Shown here piece after piece: positions 26,574 through 43,679 of a DNA stretch of 64,000 nt. Each line of letters opens with the position of its first letter. The first letter of the stretch is position 1. Source of the DNA: Amoebidium appalachense (taxonomy: Eukaryota > Ichthyosporea); assembly GCA_963693365.1 (NCBI GenBank), contig CAVNZM010000016.1:1860001-1924000 (forward strand), read 5' to 3'. The notes below the pieces were generated by a model, which worked only from the letters and a program-made list of their open reading frames with translations, made no database searches and was not told the DNA's origin. The translations under genes and the position numbers were made by a program.

Positions 26574-27458
26574 ATGTTTGACACGTTTTTCAAGCGTCGC
26601 GCATCGTTCCACAAGCGCCCAAGCCAACAACAGCCTGCTGTCCCGATGATGATGAGCATGCAACAACATGCAAAGCGACCAAACCCTAAAACCATGGCTA
26701 TGCGTTCTTCTAGCAACCTTCTCGTACCATCACAATCACAAACATACATAGGAAAACCCCATATGCAGCAACAAACGATGTGCATTCCCTCGCAGGATCG
26801 TCTTTCGGTTCCCATTCAAACCACGATTGGCTCAGGCCTAAGACGTCAGTCTTCAATGATCGTCAGATCACCAACCTCGCACAAACCGAGCAATCAGATG
26901 CCATCACCACAACCCATGAAACCCATCCCACAACCAACACACATGCAACAGAGAAGGTCTCCACAAAAGATGCCTTCCTACCACCCCGGTGCTGCAAACG
27001 TCACATCAGTTCCCATGCAAACTCAGAATCAGATCCCCATCCCTACGATGCGGCTGACCCCGCGCATCATCACAGATCTCGAGCAACATGAACTGCAGAA
27101 TCAGCAGCGGCAACACATGGTCGTAACATCAGAGGGAATGGTATCGAACAGAGGAGGGGTTAAAGTTGCAAGGGCACCACTTACGCAAGCGTATGCGTAC
27201 GAATGGGAGAAGGCCGGCCCGGAGGATGAGTACGAGGTCATCGCCGTAAGGAGGCAGCCAAGGAGGTCTTCTCAGCCAGTGCCGAGTTTCGTTGATGGTG
27301 ACGTCATGGAGGGTGTTGCGCAAACACAACGACGTGCAAGTGTGCCGGCGCATGCGCACGTGGCTGAAAGGCGTGCGAGTGGTGGCGCGAGACTGACGGC
27401 CGAAAACCTAAAGTTGGTCCCTATAGCTAGGACAAGGAGTTCAGATGCTTTTTGGTGA
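26574..27458 (+). CDS. Unrecognised 294-residue basic, low-complexity protein with five RRxS sites
   Basis: A single open frame from ATG at 26574 to TGA at 27458, free of simple repeats in the DNA. The protein is rich in Gln, Met, Pro, Ser and Arg and looks largely disordered. RRxS motifs, the basophilic (PKA-like) kinase consensus, occur five times: RRAS near residue 8, RRQS near 89, RRSS near 230, and RRAS near 253 and 266. The C-terminal third has a denser segment (AYAYEWEKAGPEDEYEVIAV). There is no signal peptide or membrane helix. I do not recognise a family. Its length and even composition outside Gln-rich parts argue it is real, possibly a phosphoprotein. Confidence 0.6.
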   Translation: MFDTFFKRRASFHKRPSQQQPAVPMMMSMQQHAKRPNPKTMAMRSSSNLLVPSQSQTYIGKPHMQQQTMCIPSQDRLSVPIQTTIGSGLRRQSSMIVRSPTSHKPSNQMPSPQPMKPIPQPTHMQQRRSPQKMPSYHPGAANVTSVPMQTQNQIPIPTMRLTPRIITDLEQHELQNQQRQHMVVTSEGMVSNRGGVKVARAPLTQAYAYEWEKAGPEDEYEVIAVRRQPRRSSQPVPSFVDGDVMEGVAQTQRRASVPAHAHVAERRASGGARLTAENLKLVPIARTRSSDAFW

Positions 27459-28147
27459 TCATTTTTGAAAAACCCGTGAAAGTAGTATTGGGTTTTTGGA
27501 AATTTCAGGATGCGGCATTTTAACGCTGTTGTTATAATCGAATCTACAACTGTAGTGTATACATAAGCCTATTTCTTGTGTTTGAGAGAGAGACGTCTGG
27601 CTACACGGATACTTCGTCGACTACTACTGTGACCTATTCGTTTGACAGTATTGTGCTGTGCGCGCGACAAAAAGCTCTGTTTTATTCAATCAGTAATAAA
27701 TTTACATGGCCACAACACTTTATGGTTGCGATATGATAATGTAGATAAATCTTTTGAGTTATCATAATTCCCTCCCCCATCACCCACTTTTACGATTTTA
27801 TCTTTTCTCAAGTTGGCCGGAACGAAATGGTTGGCCTGCCCGGTGCTGGCGCCTAATCATTGCCCTCTATTATAAATCATTCGATTAGCCATAAAAGGCA
27901 ATCTAAGAGCACCACGGATTGGTTTGGTCCCAATTCTGCGAGAAAAAACCGAAAGCACATAACAACCAATTAGAACCAATTGCTAACAACTTAAAAGGAC
28001 CTAGCCTGACGGGGTGACGAGAAGCGCACACATTTTAGATATGTTCAATAACAGTAACCCATACTGTCAAACAAACAAACAAAAAGCCACATTCAAACAC
28101 ACAAAAAAAGCGTGGGAAAATGGGGGGGGGGGGGGGGGGGGGGGGGG
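27459..28147. other. Intergenic, no gene seen
   Basis: AT-rich mixed sequence without a supported exon, ending in a poly(G) run at 28121-28148 that borders the next dispersed repeat. Confidence 0.6.
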
Positions 28148-28327
28148 GTTGAATGCGGAACACGGTACGAAGTACGCATACACGAAGGACACATGCAAAG
28201 GCAAACATTCAAGTATGCAACATAGCCATGCGCGCAGTATACGTCATAAGCAGAGCCCATCCTCAGGCAGGGCTTAAGTCATCAATTGCGTCTGAGTTTC
28301 GACCCCTTAGCTCGCGTATATACGACT
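28148..28327 (+). repeat. Poly(G)-bordered dispersed repeat, subfamily 1 (best full copy)
   Basis: It begins immediately after about 28 G with TTGAATGCGGAACACGGTAC, includes TTCAAGTATGCAACATAGCC and GCAGAGCCCATCCTCAGG, and ends TTTCGACCCCTTAGCTCGCG then TATATACGAC. It closely matches 1465-1666 over its whole length, which defines the two ends of the repeat. Confidence 0.85.
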
Positions 28328-29144
28328 CTCCAACTCAGACAGCAGCATCAATTGAACTTGGAAGGGTCAACCCGTCTTGATCAAAGACGAGCAGGGTTGC
28401 ATATGCAAGCAAGGTGAGCAAAACGGTGAATATGTGTGTGCAAACTAATGCAGTGCAGCGAAAAATGCGTATGTGCTTACAGATGCACGACACAGAGCAA
28501 CGATGCCCGGTTGCATGGAAGTAAAGCGGGGGGGGGGGGGGGGGGGGGGGGGGGGGAGGGCAGGGCAGACAGCAAGGAGAACTATAAACTGGGCTCGGAG
28601 TGCTCCCCAGAAGAGAAACACTCATAGATTTTATAGTTCCAAAACCACACCGGATCTCGGGTTGACTCGGATATTAATAATAATTTTTTTAAAAAAAATA
28701 AAAAATAAAAAAAAAACACCCATGAAAACACAACGGCATTGAGCAGCAACTAATGACACGAAACCACAGTTGATTTATATTATCGGATGTGGTATGCGAA
28801 CAACCAACCAAAAAAAAAAACAATACATCCATTCTGGCTGCTGCAACCCCAATCCACCCGTTACATCACAACCAACTAACGGCTAAACTGCCTAACTGGC
28901 AGGTTGTTCTACACTAGCACATATCCTCAAACGTTCGTCACACCATATCGAAAACTTCAAGCCAACAACCGGCTAATATCGCAATAAAAGACGAGTATGC
29001 AGACCACATCGAACCATCCGCGGATTTGGATTTGACTGTGTGTGTGTATGTGTGTGTGTGTGTGCGCGCGCGCGTGCGTGCCTGTGCATGTGCATGCGTT
29101 TGTTTCTGGTGTGTGACTATGTATGCATGCCTGCATGCATGCAT

Positions 29145-34722
<5,578 letters not shown>

Positions 34723-34813
34723 CTGCACAGGGGGGGGAAGGGGAGACAGCGGGGGGGGGGGGGGGGGGGGGGGAAGGGGGGAGGAGAGGGGGAGGGGGGG
34801 GGGGGGGGGGGGG

Positions 34814-34890
34814 AGTTAGAACCTGTTACTGAGCACGAGGTACATGTTCATGACAGAACAAAGTGCAGATTTTGCAAGCTTACGCAAATA
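34814..34890 (+). repeat. Poly(G)-bordered dispersed repeat, divergent partial copy
   Basis: Directly after poly(G): GTTAGAACCTGTTACTGAGC, then GGTACATGTTCATGACAG and GCAGATTTTGCAAGC, alignable with 58250-58310 and 32640-32700. A 46-base pure G run follows at 34939-34984. Confidence 0.5.
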
Positions 34891-34938
34891 ACATAAATGT
34901 GTGGGCGGGTGGGTGGGTAAGGGGTGTGTGTGTGTGGT

Positions 34939-34985
<47 letters not shown>

Positions 34986-35309
34986 GTAAATGCCTTCTGG
35001 AGTGCGAGGGCAAACACAAATCAGGCTTAGGACCATCGGGGGGGGGGGGGGGGGGGGGGTTGGTGGAGGGTAACGTAACACACCAAATACTATACAAAGA
35101 GCGGCAGAGTAGATGAGCCCTTTCATTGGAGGAAAGGGAGGAGGAGGGAGTATGAATACAAAGAGAAAGACATCGCATTATCACATCCAGGCATCAGGGG
35201 GTTTGACATAGCTTATATGGTTGTGTTTGACTCAATATGCAGCAATAAAAGCTAGAAATTGAGGGTGGTATGGTTTTTTCAGCCAGGGAGAAATGGCCTG
35301 GGCTAGGAA

Positions 35310-36187
35310 GAGCCCCCCCTCCCCCTTTACCCCCCCCCCCCCCCCTCCCCCCGCCTCCCAACCCCCTTCACCCCCCTGGTAGGGCTGCTCCATCCAGTAA
35401 GCACCCAAACAGGCTGACAACAAGAGCACAAAAAGGGACTCCTGTCTTTACCAACCCCCCCTCCCCCCACTCCCCACACACAAACACCCCATTCCTCTTC
35501 TCTCTCGATCACTCCCACCCGTTCTCCTCACCAGCACCCCACCCTTTCTCTCTCCCTGCCCCCTTTTCTCTCTCCACATCTCCCTCCCTCCCTCCCTCCC
35601 TGTCTATCCGTCCATCCCTCCCTCTCTCCCCCGTCTCTCTATCCCCACCCTCCACCTTTCTACCTCCCCCCCACCCCCCAAAACCTCACACACACACACA
35701 CACACTCTCTCTCTCTCTCTCTCTCTCTCGCTCTCTCTCTCTCTCTCATTTTCTCTCTCTGCCTCTCTCTCTCGGTTCCCCCCCCCCCCCCCCCCCCCAC
35801 CCCACCCCCATGCCGCTGCCGCTGCCGCCGCAACACCCCCCCCCCCCCCCTCTCCCTCCCCTCCCCCCCCCCCCCCCCGTTTCTCTTCGTGATCTCTGTC
35901 TCATCAAGCAATAGCCACAAGCAAATGTGGTTCTGTGTGCTGTGTAGTTTATTGATTGGCCCAAGCTCTAGGTTGAGTGACAGGGCCCTAAGTGTGATGA
36001 ACATGGTTTGGGGGGCGGGAGGACGGGGGAGGTGCCGGGGGGGGGAGGGGAAGGGAGGGGGGGGGGGGGGGGGGGTAGCGGAGGGGGGCAGGGGAAGGGG
36101 GGGGGGAGGGGAGGGGCATGTGTGTAAGTGTATGTGTGTGTGTTTTTTTTTGTGTGTGTGTCTGTGTTTGTGTGTGCACGTTCGTAC

Positions 36188-36233
<46 letters not shown>

Positions 36234-36375
36234 TTCGTTTGTGCATAGGTGCATTCCGTGGATGAATGCCCCGCTCATTCACGTGTACATTGTATCGCGC
36301 TGTGTGTGTGTGTGTGTGTGCGTGTGTGTGCAAGGCCTCCTAGATAAACGAGGTCTTGGTGTGTGTGTGTGTGTG

Positions 36376-36415
<40 letters not shown>

Positions 36416-36550
36416 GTCTGGGCGTATGGTTAAGTGCATATGAGTGTAGGTATGTGCATGGACGTTTACAACATGCCAAAAGATGTAGTTCCAAACCCAA
36501 AACCGGGTAGACGAGCTCGGGAGGATGGAATTGCGCCGGCGGGGGGGGGG

Positions 36551-36582
<32 letters not shown>

Positions 36583-36660
36583 AGGGGGGGGGGGAGGGGG
36601 AGGGGGAGGGGAGGGGAGGGGGGGGAGGGGGGAAGACATTCCAAAGTGCAGTGGGGATTC
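35310..36660. repeat. Low-complexity block (C-rich, TC, CA, G, TG)
   Basis: C-rich sequence with TCCC/CTCT repeats (35310-35880), a short unique stretch (35881-36000), G-rich sequence (36000-36115), (TG)n (36120-36420) and a poly(G) block (36540-36632). All open frames here are repeat translations. Confidence 0.85.
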
Positions 36661-36799
36661 TAGGGCAATTAGGCTTACCGTTGTCGGACGGCACAGCCCT
36701 GTCAGCTGGAGATTACTTGTGGAAAGCAAGAGAAATCTGATGTTTTGGCGGTGGACAAAAAAAATAAATCGGTTTGTCGATGTGTGAGTCGAGAATGAC

Positions 36800-37978
36800 A
36801 AATAATGACCAGAATGCACCACAACAGTACAGGAGATTTTGCGTGTGTCTGTACAGAACAGCGTATAACGTTCCCTGAGTTTAAGAAACTCAATAATTTG
36901 AGAAGTACATAAACAAAACTAGATCCACGACCTATTTCACGTTAGCAAGTGAGTGACCTCTGTCTGCCCGTCACAGGTTAGCATTCAAGCTGGGTTATAC
37001 GTTCTTGTGTCTAATCGAGAGCTTTCTTCGTGGTATTCGCTACGCTGCTACGTATTATGATATGCGCCTCGACACTATAGATGCTCTCATAGGGACGTTG
37101 AAATCTTTATGTTATCGCCTGTAGGCCAACGCGGGTTGTACATACTCTTGAAGAGTAGGAAAGTCTACAAAGGTAGACGTTACCCAGAATCAGAGATAGG
37201 ACAAAAACACCAGTTCGACAAGAAATGGTTGCGTCATAGGATCAAAATCGGAAAGACTAAACTCGCCATTCATTGGCGTTGAACGTTAACGCGCACCACG
37301 GCCGGGCTTGGCGCTGGCAGCAGCAGCTGCTATCCGGATCCATCTTCTGCTTTCCATGGCCTTGCAAGCTCGCATGAAAAGTGCCCAACTATCAAGAAGT
37401 GATGTCTCTGTCTTTCTTCGTAGTAAGCAGATTCCTATGGGCTTATGCCTTACCTAATACACGAGTGTGTGATTGTTTTTGTAGCTCCGAGCGGCTGCTC
37501 GCATAAAAATGTGCCTGTGCATGGGCTGTGCCCTCTCGGAATACGAAGTACATGATGGTGACTTCAGTGATCCAGGCAGATCAAAGGCAATGACTCCGAG
37601 ATCCCATGCGACCATGGTGTATTCTCCTGTTAATTGTGCAACCAAGATACCAGGTTGTTTTCAAGTTAGTCTTTTCTGTTTCTACGAACGACCACGCTTG
37701 AAGTTCTTTTAACTTGCGCGCGCTGAGCGCATCCTCGCCTGCAGCGCCATATAATAACACTGGTAAACAATGGTATGTTATTTTGGGCGTCTATAACAAC
37801 ATGTATAACAATGGACTGTGTTGTTCGCCCGTGCATATCGCCGTCAGTTGCCTTTATATTGGTATACACAGCGTCTATATGTGTGTGGCACTACAGGTAG
37901 TGGTATAGTGGCATGTATTCCAGCGTAGAATGAACGTTACGGCTTTCGTGGCATTGTTGCCGTGTATACCAGACGTAC
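36800..37978. other. Unique intergenic sequence, no gene seen
   Basis: Mixed sequence with only short frames (60-70 codons) lacking recognisable domains. Two C runs follow (37979-38050 and 38424-38456). Confidence 0.55.
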
Positions 37979-38422
37979 CGCCCCCCCCCCCCCCCCCCCC
38001 CCCCCCTCCCCCCCCCCCCCCGGGTCCCCTCCCCCCCCCCCCCCCCCCCACCCCCACCCACCCACCCACCGGTCCCCTCCCTGCTTGTGGTATTGTTCTG
38101 TCACCGCCAGGCCTTCGGGCACATTATCAGAGCCTCACATGCTCACATTTTTATCTCGCAGAGCAGTAATCCAGTACTCAGCCGGGGGCATGTGATGTCT
38201 ATATATTTTTTCTATTTGATTTTTTCGGATCAGGGACATGACTTATTGTACATGTGATATATTAATATAAATATTTTTCTATGGTTTTTTAACGAACTGA
38301 ACCACATACACAGCCCACTGAAGTGCATCATAAAAACCATTGGCAATCACTGTGTGCTAATAGGCTATCATGCACAACTTTCAATTACTAATTCTGAACA
38401 ACTCGTAATCTCCTAAGCCCCA

Positions 38423-38456
<34 letters not shown>

Positions 38457-38579
38457 TGGGGCCCGCTAACACGTCAAATAAATACACACACCGCCAGACG
38501 AAACAGAAGGACAAGAAAAATGGAGAAAAAAGGGTTGGGTGGGGTGGGGTGGGGTGGGGGGCGGGGGGGGGTTGCATCT

Positions 38580-38694
38580 ATTGGGGAGGGGGGAGGGAGG
38601 GGGGGGGTGAATAGAGAAAAGAGAGAGATAGAGGGGGGGGGGGGGGGGGGGGGGAGAGAGAGAGAGAGAGACAGAGAGACTGAGAGAGAGAGAT

Positions 38695-38734
<40 letters not shown>

Positions 38735-38757
38735 AGAGAGAGAGCCGAGAGAGAGAG

Positions 38758-38788
<31 letters not shown>

Positions 38789-38790
38789 CC
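38580..38790. repeat. G-rich and (GA)n block
   Basis: Poly(G) tracts at 38631-38654 and 38761-38787 enclose GA repeats. Confidence 0.9.
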
Positions 38791-38905
38791 TCGGAGCGAG
38801 AGAGGTAGAGAGAGAGATCTGAGAGATTTAGAGACATTGATCGGAGAACCTTGGGGGGAGGCCTCAACAGGAGATGAGCGAGGGAGAAAGCCATCAACGA
38901 GGGAG

Positions 38906-41187
38906 AACAACGCCAAATGCGAACTCGGTTGGAATGGTTGGTCGCTTATTTTGGTTCTTTGTGACAAGAACTGCGCGACGCGTCAGGCGGGCAGCAGGAA
39001 CGATGTAATCATTCTTAAGCTTGTCGAATATCTTGCTCCAGACGACGGGAAGAGCTGTTGGAGTGCAGACTTACGCTCACTCCACAATATGTGTATGTTA
39101 GCTTTACAATTGGTTCCGTGTACACAGACACACGCTGACACTCGATCACCACATGCACATCTGCATAGTTGAGGAATGTTGCCAATTGTGTTTTGACTGC
39201 AAACGATTGGTTCACTGGTCCCAGAGATCTCTAAATGAAAGTAACCAATCCGATTAGCGCCTGGCATCCGGATTACATTCCAGACTGCTGCCCCACGGGT
39301 ATATAAACCACGGCTCTGCCAGGTGCAGAAATGGAGTTCAGTCATGGAGTTCAGTCATGGAGTTAAGTCATGGAGTTAAGTCATGGAGTTCAGTCATGGA
39401 GTTCAGTCATGGAGTTCAGTCATGGAGTTCAGTCATGGAGTTAACACACTGAAAGCAGTAAAAAACGGGTCAGCGCCCAAGCGCGCCACGACGACCCTAG
39501 TCACAGCGGACTCTACTTCCAACAGGGTTATGGGCCCAGACACGACACCGCGGCCTCTAACTTCACGTCCCCTACGACGCCTTGAACGGAGGAGCCAGAA
39601 ACCGACTTCTAGGCTGTACCCTACACCCGCGAGCGTATTTCCGTGAAGTAGAGACTTTCGCTTCCACAAACTCCATCCGCAGCAGCCTGCGACATCAATG
39701 TGAACGTCAAGTATTCCACTTCATTGGCGGGGCACGCACCACAGTGGAATGCACACCCCGGTCTACCCTGCAAGCAGCCACACTCACTCTCTCTTCTCTA
39801 GTGGTGTGTACACTTCTCCAATTGGGTAGGGGTGTTGGAGTGCAGACTTACGCTCACTCCACAATATGTGTATGTTAGCTTTACAATTGGTTCCGTGTAC
39901 ACAGACACACGCTGACACTCGATCACCACATGCACATCTGCATAGTTGAGGAATGTTGCCAATTGTGTTTTGACTGCAAACGATTGGTTCACTGGTCCCA
40001 GAGATCTCTAAATGAAAGTAACCAATCCGATTAGCACCTGGCATCCGGATTACATTCCAGACTGCTGCCCCACGGGTATATAAGCCACGTCTCTGCCAGG
40101 TGCAGAAATGGAGTTCAGTCATGGAGTTCAGTCATGGAGTTCAGTCATGGAGTTAAGTCATGGAGTTAACACACTGAAAGCAGTAAAAAACGGGTCAGCG
40201 CCCAAGCGCGCCACGACGACCCTAGTCACAGCGGACTCTACTTCCAACAGGGTTATGGGCCCAGACACGACACCGCGGCCTCTAACTTCATTAGAGACTT
40301 TCGCTTCCACAAACTCCATCCGCAGCAGCCTGCGACATCAACGTCAAGTATTCCACTTCATTGGCGGGGCACGCACCACAGTGGAATGCACACCCCGGTC
40401 TACCCTGCAAGCAGCCACACTCACTCTCTCTTCTCTAGTGGTGTGTACACTTCTCCAATTGGGTAGGGGTGTTGGAGTGCAGACTTACGCTCACTCCACA
40501 ATATGTGTATGTTAGCTTTACAATTGGTTCCGTGTACACAGACACACGCTGACACTCGATCACCACATGCACATCTGCATAGTTGAGGAATGTTGCCAAT
40601 TGTGTTTTGACTGCAAACGATTGGTTCACTGGTCCCAGAGATCTCTAAATGAAAGTAACCAATCCGATTAGCGCCTGGCATCCGGATTACATTCCAGACT
40701 GCTGCCCCACGGGTATATAAACCACGGCTCTGCCAGGTGCAGAAATGGAGTTCAGTCATGGAGTTCAGTCATGGAGTTAAGTCATGGAGTTAAGTCATGG
40801 AGTTCAGTCATGGAGTTCAGTCATGGAGTTCAGTCATGGAGTTCAGTCATGGAGTTAACACACTGAAAGCAGTAAAAAACGGGTCAGCGCCCAAGCGCGC
40901 CACGACGACCCTAGTCACAGCGGACTCTACTTCCAACATTTCTTTGTGACAAGAACTGCGCGACGCGTCAGGCGGGCAGCAGGAACGATGTAATCATTCT
41001 TAAGCTTGTCGAATATCTTGCTCCAGACGACGGGAAGAGCTGCCTCCAGATCAACAGCACCCTGTAGCAATGTTGCTGCCGCTGCGCCACTTGGACGTTT
41101 GTACCAATCAACCCTTGCCAGGCGGAGGTTGTGTAACTCTGGCTCACCGTTTCCGACTCCATCTGGTGAATTGATGGAGGCAGTCAT
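38906..41187 (-). pseudogene. Small unrecognised gene interrupted by a tandem-repeat array
   Basis: A minus-strand frame starts at ATG 41187 (MTASINSPDGVGNG...) and runs through VVWSKIFDKLKNDYIVPAARL, ending artificially in the array at 40927. The 103-bp segment 40940-41042 is repeated at 38955-39057. From there the same frame continues to IPTEFAFGVVLPR and a stop near 38906. Joined across the repeat, this would be about 100 residues. I do not recognise the protein. Confidence 0.45.
39058..40939 (+). repeat. Tandem array of three promoter-bearing repeats
   Basis: Units start GTTGGAGTGCAGACTTACGC near 39058, 39832 and 40470 and are about 775, 638 and 470 bases (the last truncated). Each has GGGTATATAA about 45 bases before an ATG that opens 4-9 copies of the 13-mer ATGGAGTTCAGTC. 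A basic frame follows (NTLKAVKNGSAPKRATTTLV). Unit 1 contains about 75 extra bases (from 39566) absent in unit 2. The array lies between the two 103-bp direct copies. Confidence 0.75.
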
Positions 41188-41439
41188 GATGAAGAAGAAC
41201 TGTACCTTTCCGAAGTGATTGACTGTAAGACTGTAAATTGAGAGGACAACGGCATGGGAATATTAAACAATAGAATAAGGACACAGTACTAAGGGTTTTG
41301 TTTCTGAGCCGTTATCTTTATACCTATTTGTAAGTTATTTATTGAGGGGGGGCCCGGGGGGGGGGGGGGGGGGGTATTCGAGCAGGCGTGCCACAGTGCA
41401 TACCCACCTTCTGGAACGGTATCGTAGACTTGGCCCCAC

Positions 41440-42051
41440 TGTGGTATATTATACCGGATATCTAGTATGGATGTACACAGGTTGAGATATACGCACACGT
41501 GTACATGTATATATACCACTGTGTTTGATCTTAGGTAGGCCAGTATGCATGTCTCCCCCCAGTCTTGTGCGCATGAGCAAGAAGTTAAACATATGTGCAC
41601 GTGCAGCTTGCAGAATTATTCATGGGAAAACAGATATAATAGTCACATGGGACCGACACGTAGTAGAGGAACCATGAGCGTTAAGTTATAGTTTTATCAT
41701 GGGAAAATATGCAAGTAGCCGTGAGGTATGACTGTGGAATGCATCGATAGTCAAGTACTGTCACCCGATTGGCTCACTAAGTTTATTGGAACCGTGATAG
41801 CCATGGGACAGAACCGTGAACCGTATGTGATTGGCTCGTAGCCAAAAAAAAGCACATACCGATGCGCATGTCTGAGCCGCTGTGCGAGCTCCGATATAAG
41901 GGCATGTCGGGGGCTTCAGAGCTCACTCAGTGTGCTCGGCTTACTAGGTGTAAGTAGGACTAGCACGTAACTAAGCAAAGCGTGGTCTAGTCAACCCCGT
42001 TCATTTATAAACATATTGTTTGTCACAGACACACGATCATATAATACAACA
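41440..42051 (+). repeat. 5' LTR of the gypsy element
   Basis: 612 bp, TG...CA, with an A+T-rich TATATATACC near its start and GATATAAGGGC about 140 bases before its end as a possible promoter. The right copy is 48494-49105. Confidence 0.95.
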
Positions 42052-42067
42052 GCTGAGCTACACCCCC
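42052..42067 (+). promoter_or_regulatory. Putative primer-binding site complementary to a tRNA 5' end
   Basis: GCTGAGCTACACCCCC abuts the LTR. Its complement, GGGGGTGTAGCTCAGC, is the typical first 16 bases of an alanine-type tRNA (acceptor stem plus D-stem TAGCTCAG). Ordinary sites begin TGG, matching the tRNA 3' CCA, and that is absent here. The tRNA assignment is from family consensus, not a search. Confidence 0.55.
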
Positions 42068-42142
42068 TGCAGCGCTAGTTCTTGCGCTGCAAGTGTGCTC
42101 GTATCAAGCAAGTACTATGTTTTTAGTTGTTTGGGTCCTAAC

Positions 42143-43679
42143 ATGTCTAACCACATTGGTGACGACAATGCCGGCCCTAGTGGCCTGCATGGGGGGGAAG
42201 CTAGAAACGCCGACCTCATTTTCCTTGAAGAACTCGGCTATAATGTTCCCCTTTCCCCCCCCGGCGCTTCACCGTGGCACCCTCCTGGAGCAGACATTCC
42301 GTTGCTCGACCGTGTCTACTTCCGTTCACACGACTTGCAACACGACAATCAATACTGCTTCTCTTTTCGTTCAGGGGAAACCGACTACGGCCAATCATTT
42401 GACCCCGAAGACCTGCCACCTGAAGACAATCGACATTCATCAGTCGACCTTCTCCACGGGCTGGAAGTCGAGGTCAACGCAAACGCAAGCAGAGGCACCA
42501 GACGCCCTGGTACGCGCCCTAACGGAGTATGCAAATTTGCACAACAAGACGGGCGTGAGCCTGGCAGCTTGGTGCTGGTGCGTTCTTGGGTGTCTCCTTC
42601 TGTTCATGCTGCTGGCATTGTTGATATCGAAGTTTGCCAGCTGTACAGCGCGCAAGGCACTGTACCGTTCGTCGTCGGCACTCACCATGCTCCACCAACA
42701 ACTACTCGCCCTCGCGAATGTATTCACTTCCAGGCAAAACTACGCGTGCCTTTCAGGGCAGTCTTCCCACATCACTAAGTCACATGAATTTATCAATCAG
42801 TTAGTGACTCTTAGTCGTGGTGAGCTCGACCTAGTGGTTACTTATTATGGTAACCGGGGCCCTCGAAAATTTCATCCAAGCATGCTCCCCTCGTGGGTTC
42901 GTGCCGGACGGGGCCCCCGTAAGAACTCTGGCCGAGGTGGTAGGGGTGGACGTGGTGGTGGCCGGGGGGGGCATAACAACCCCCCTCCTGCTGCCAACGA
43001 AAATGGGGATGGTAATGCAGGTGGCGGTGGCCCCCCACCTCCCCCGGACGGTGCTGCTGACGGTGGTGCCGGTGGTGCTAATGGTGCCGGAGGTGCTAAC
43101 GGTGCTGGTGGTGCCGGTGGTGGTGGTGGTGATGGTGGTGGCGACGGCGGTGACGGTGGTGATGACGGTGACGGTAACGACGGCAACGGTGACGACCGGG
43201 AGGGGAAGGAAAAGATTCAACACATCCCCTCAGCAGCAATTCAGTCCCGTCCTATGCTCGAGGCAGATGCCGATATCGACGAATTCTACAAACAACTCCA
43301 ACATCATTTAATATTCTTTTGTATTATGGAGTTGGTGGGCTTGAATCGCACGTTGATGTTTATTCGTATGTGCATGGGCCCCGGGGACCCCCGAGATGCT
43401 GCCAACAACGTCGACCTTTCCACGTGCACCGGCATCGACGATTTTTGGGCTAAGTTCCTTGAGAAGTATTTAGACAAGGAACGTAAGGAGGAGCATTTAG
43501 ACGAGCTGAACAAGCTTCGTTTTATGCACACTCGGGCCTCGATAAAGACATTCCACAAGAAATTTAATTGCATCGTCTCCAACACGGGTCTCAAGAACAT
43601 GCCCGAGGTTGTGCTTCATCATTACCAACGTACCCTCAACGACTACCCGGACCTTGGGTGCTCACAATTTAAAATGTAA
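42143..43679 (+). CDS. gag: Gag (capsid region) of the gypsy element, with frame change
   Basis: The likely start is ATG 42143 (MSNHIGDDNAGPSG), open to about 42530. A second frame is open from before this point to TAA at 43679 and carries the capsid-like helical part (DDFWAKFLEKYLDKERKEEH, then LRFMHTRASIKTFHKKFN and HHYQRTL), which resembles the retrotransposon gag domain. A Gly/Asn/Asp-rich linker (42890-43200) lies between. Where the two frames exchange is unclear. At 43679 the frame ends just before the nucleocapsid, which is read in the +1 frame. Confidence 0.75.

Noticed and set aside
38983-40759. Three near-identical 112-120-codon minus-strand frames
   Set aside because: They are shadows of the tandem repeat units, with no family resemblance. 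The plus-strand promoter-like layout is more plausible.
42831-43223. Thr/Val-rich and Pro-rich minus-strand frames
   Set aside because: They are antisense to the Gly/Asp-rich linker of the gypsy Gag.
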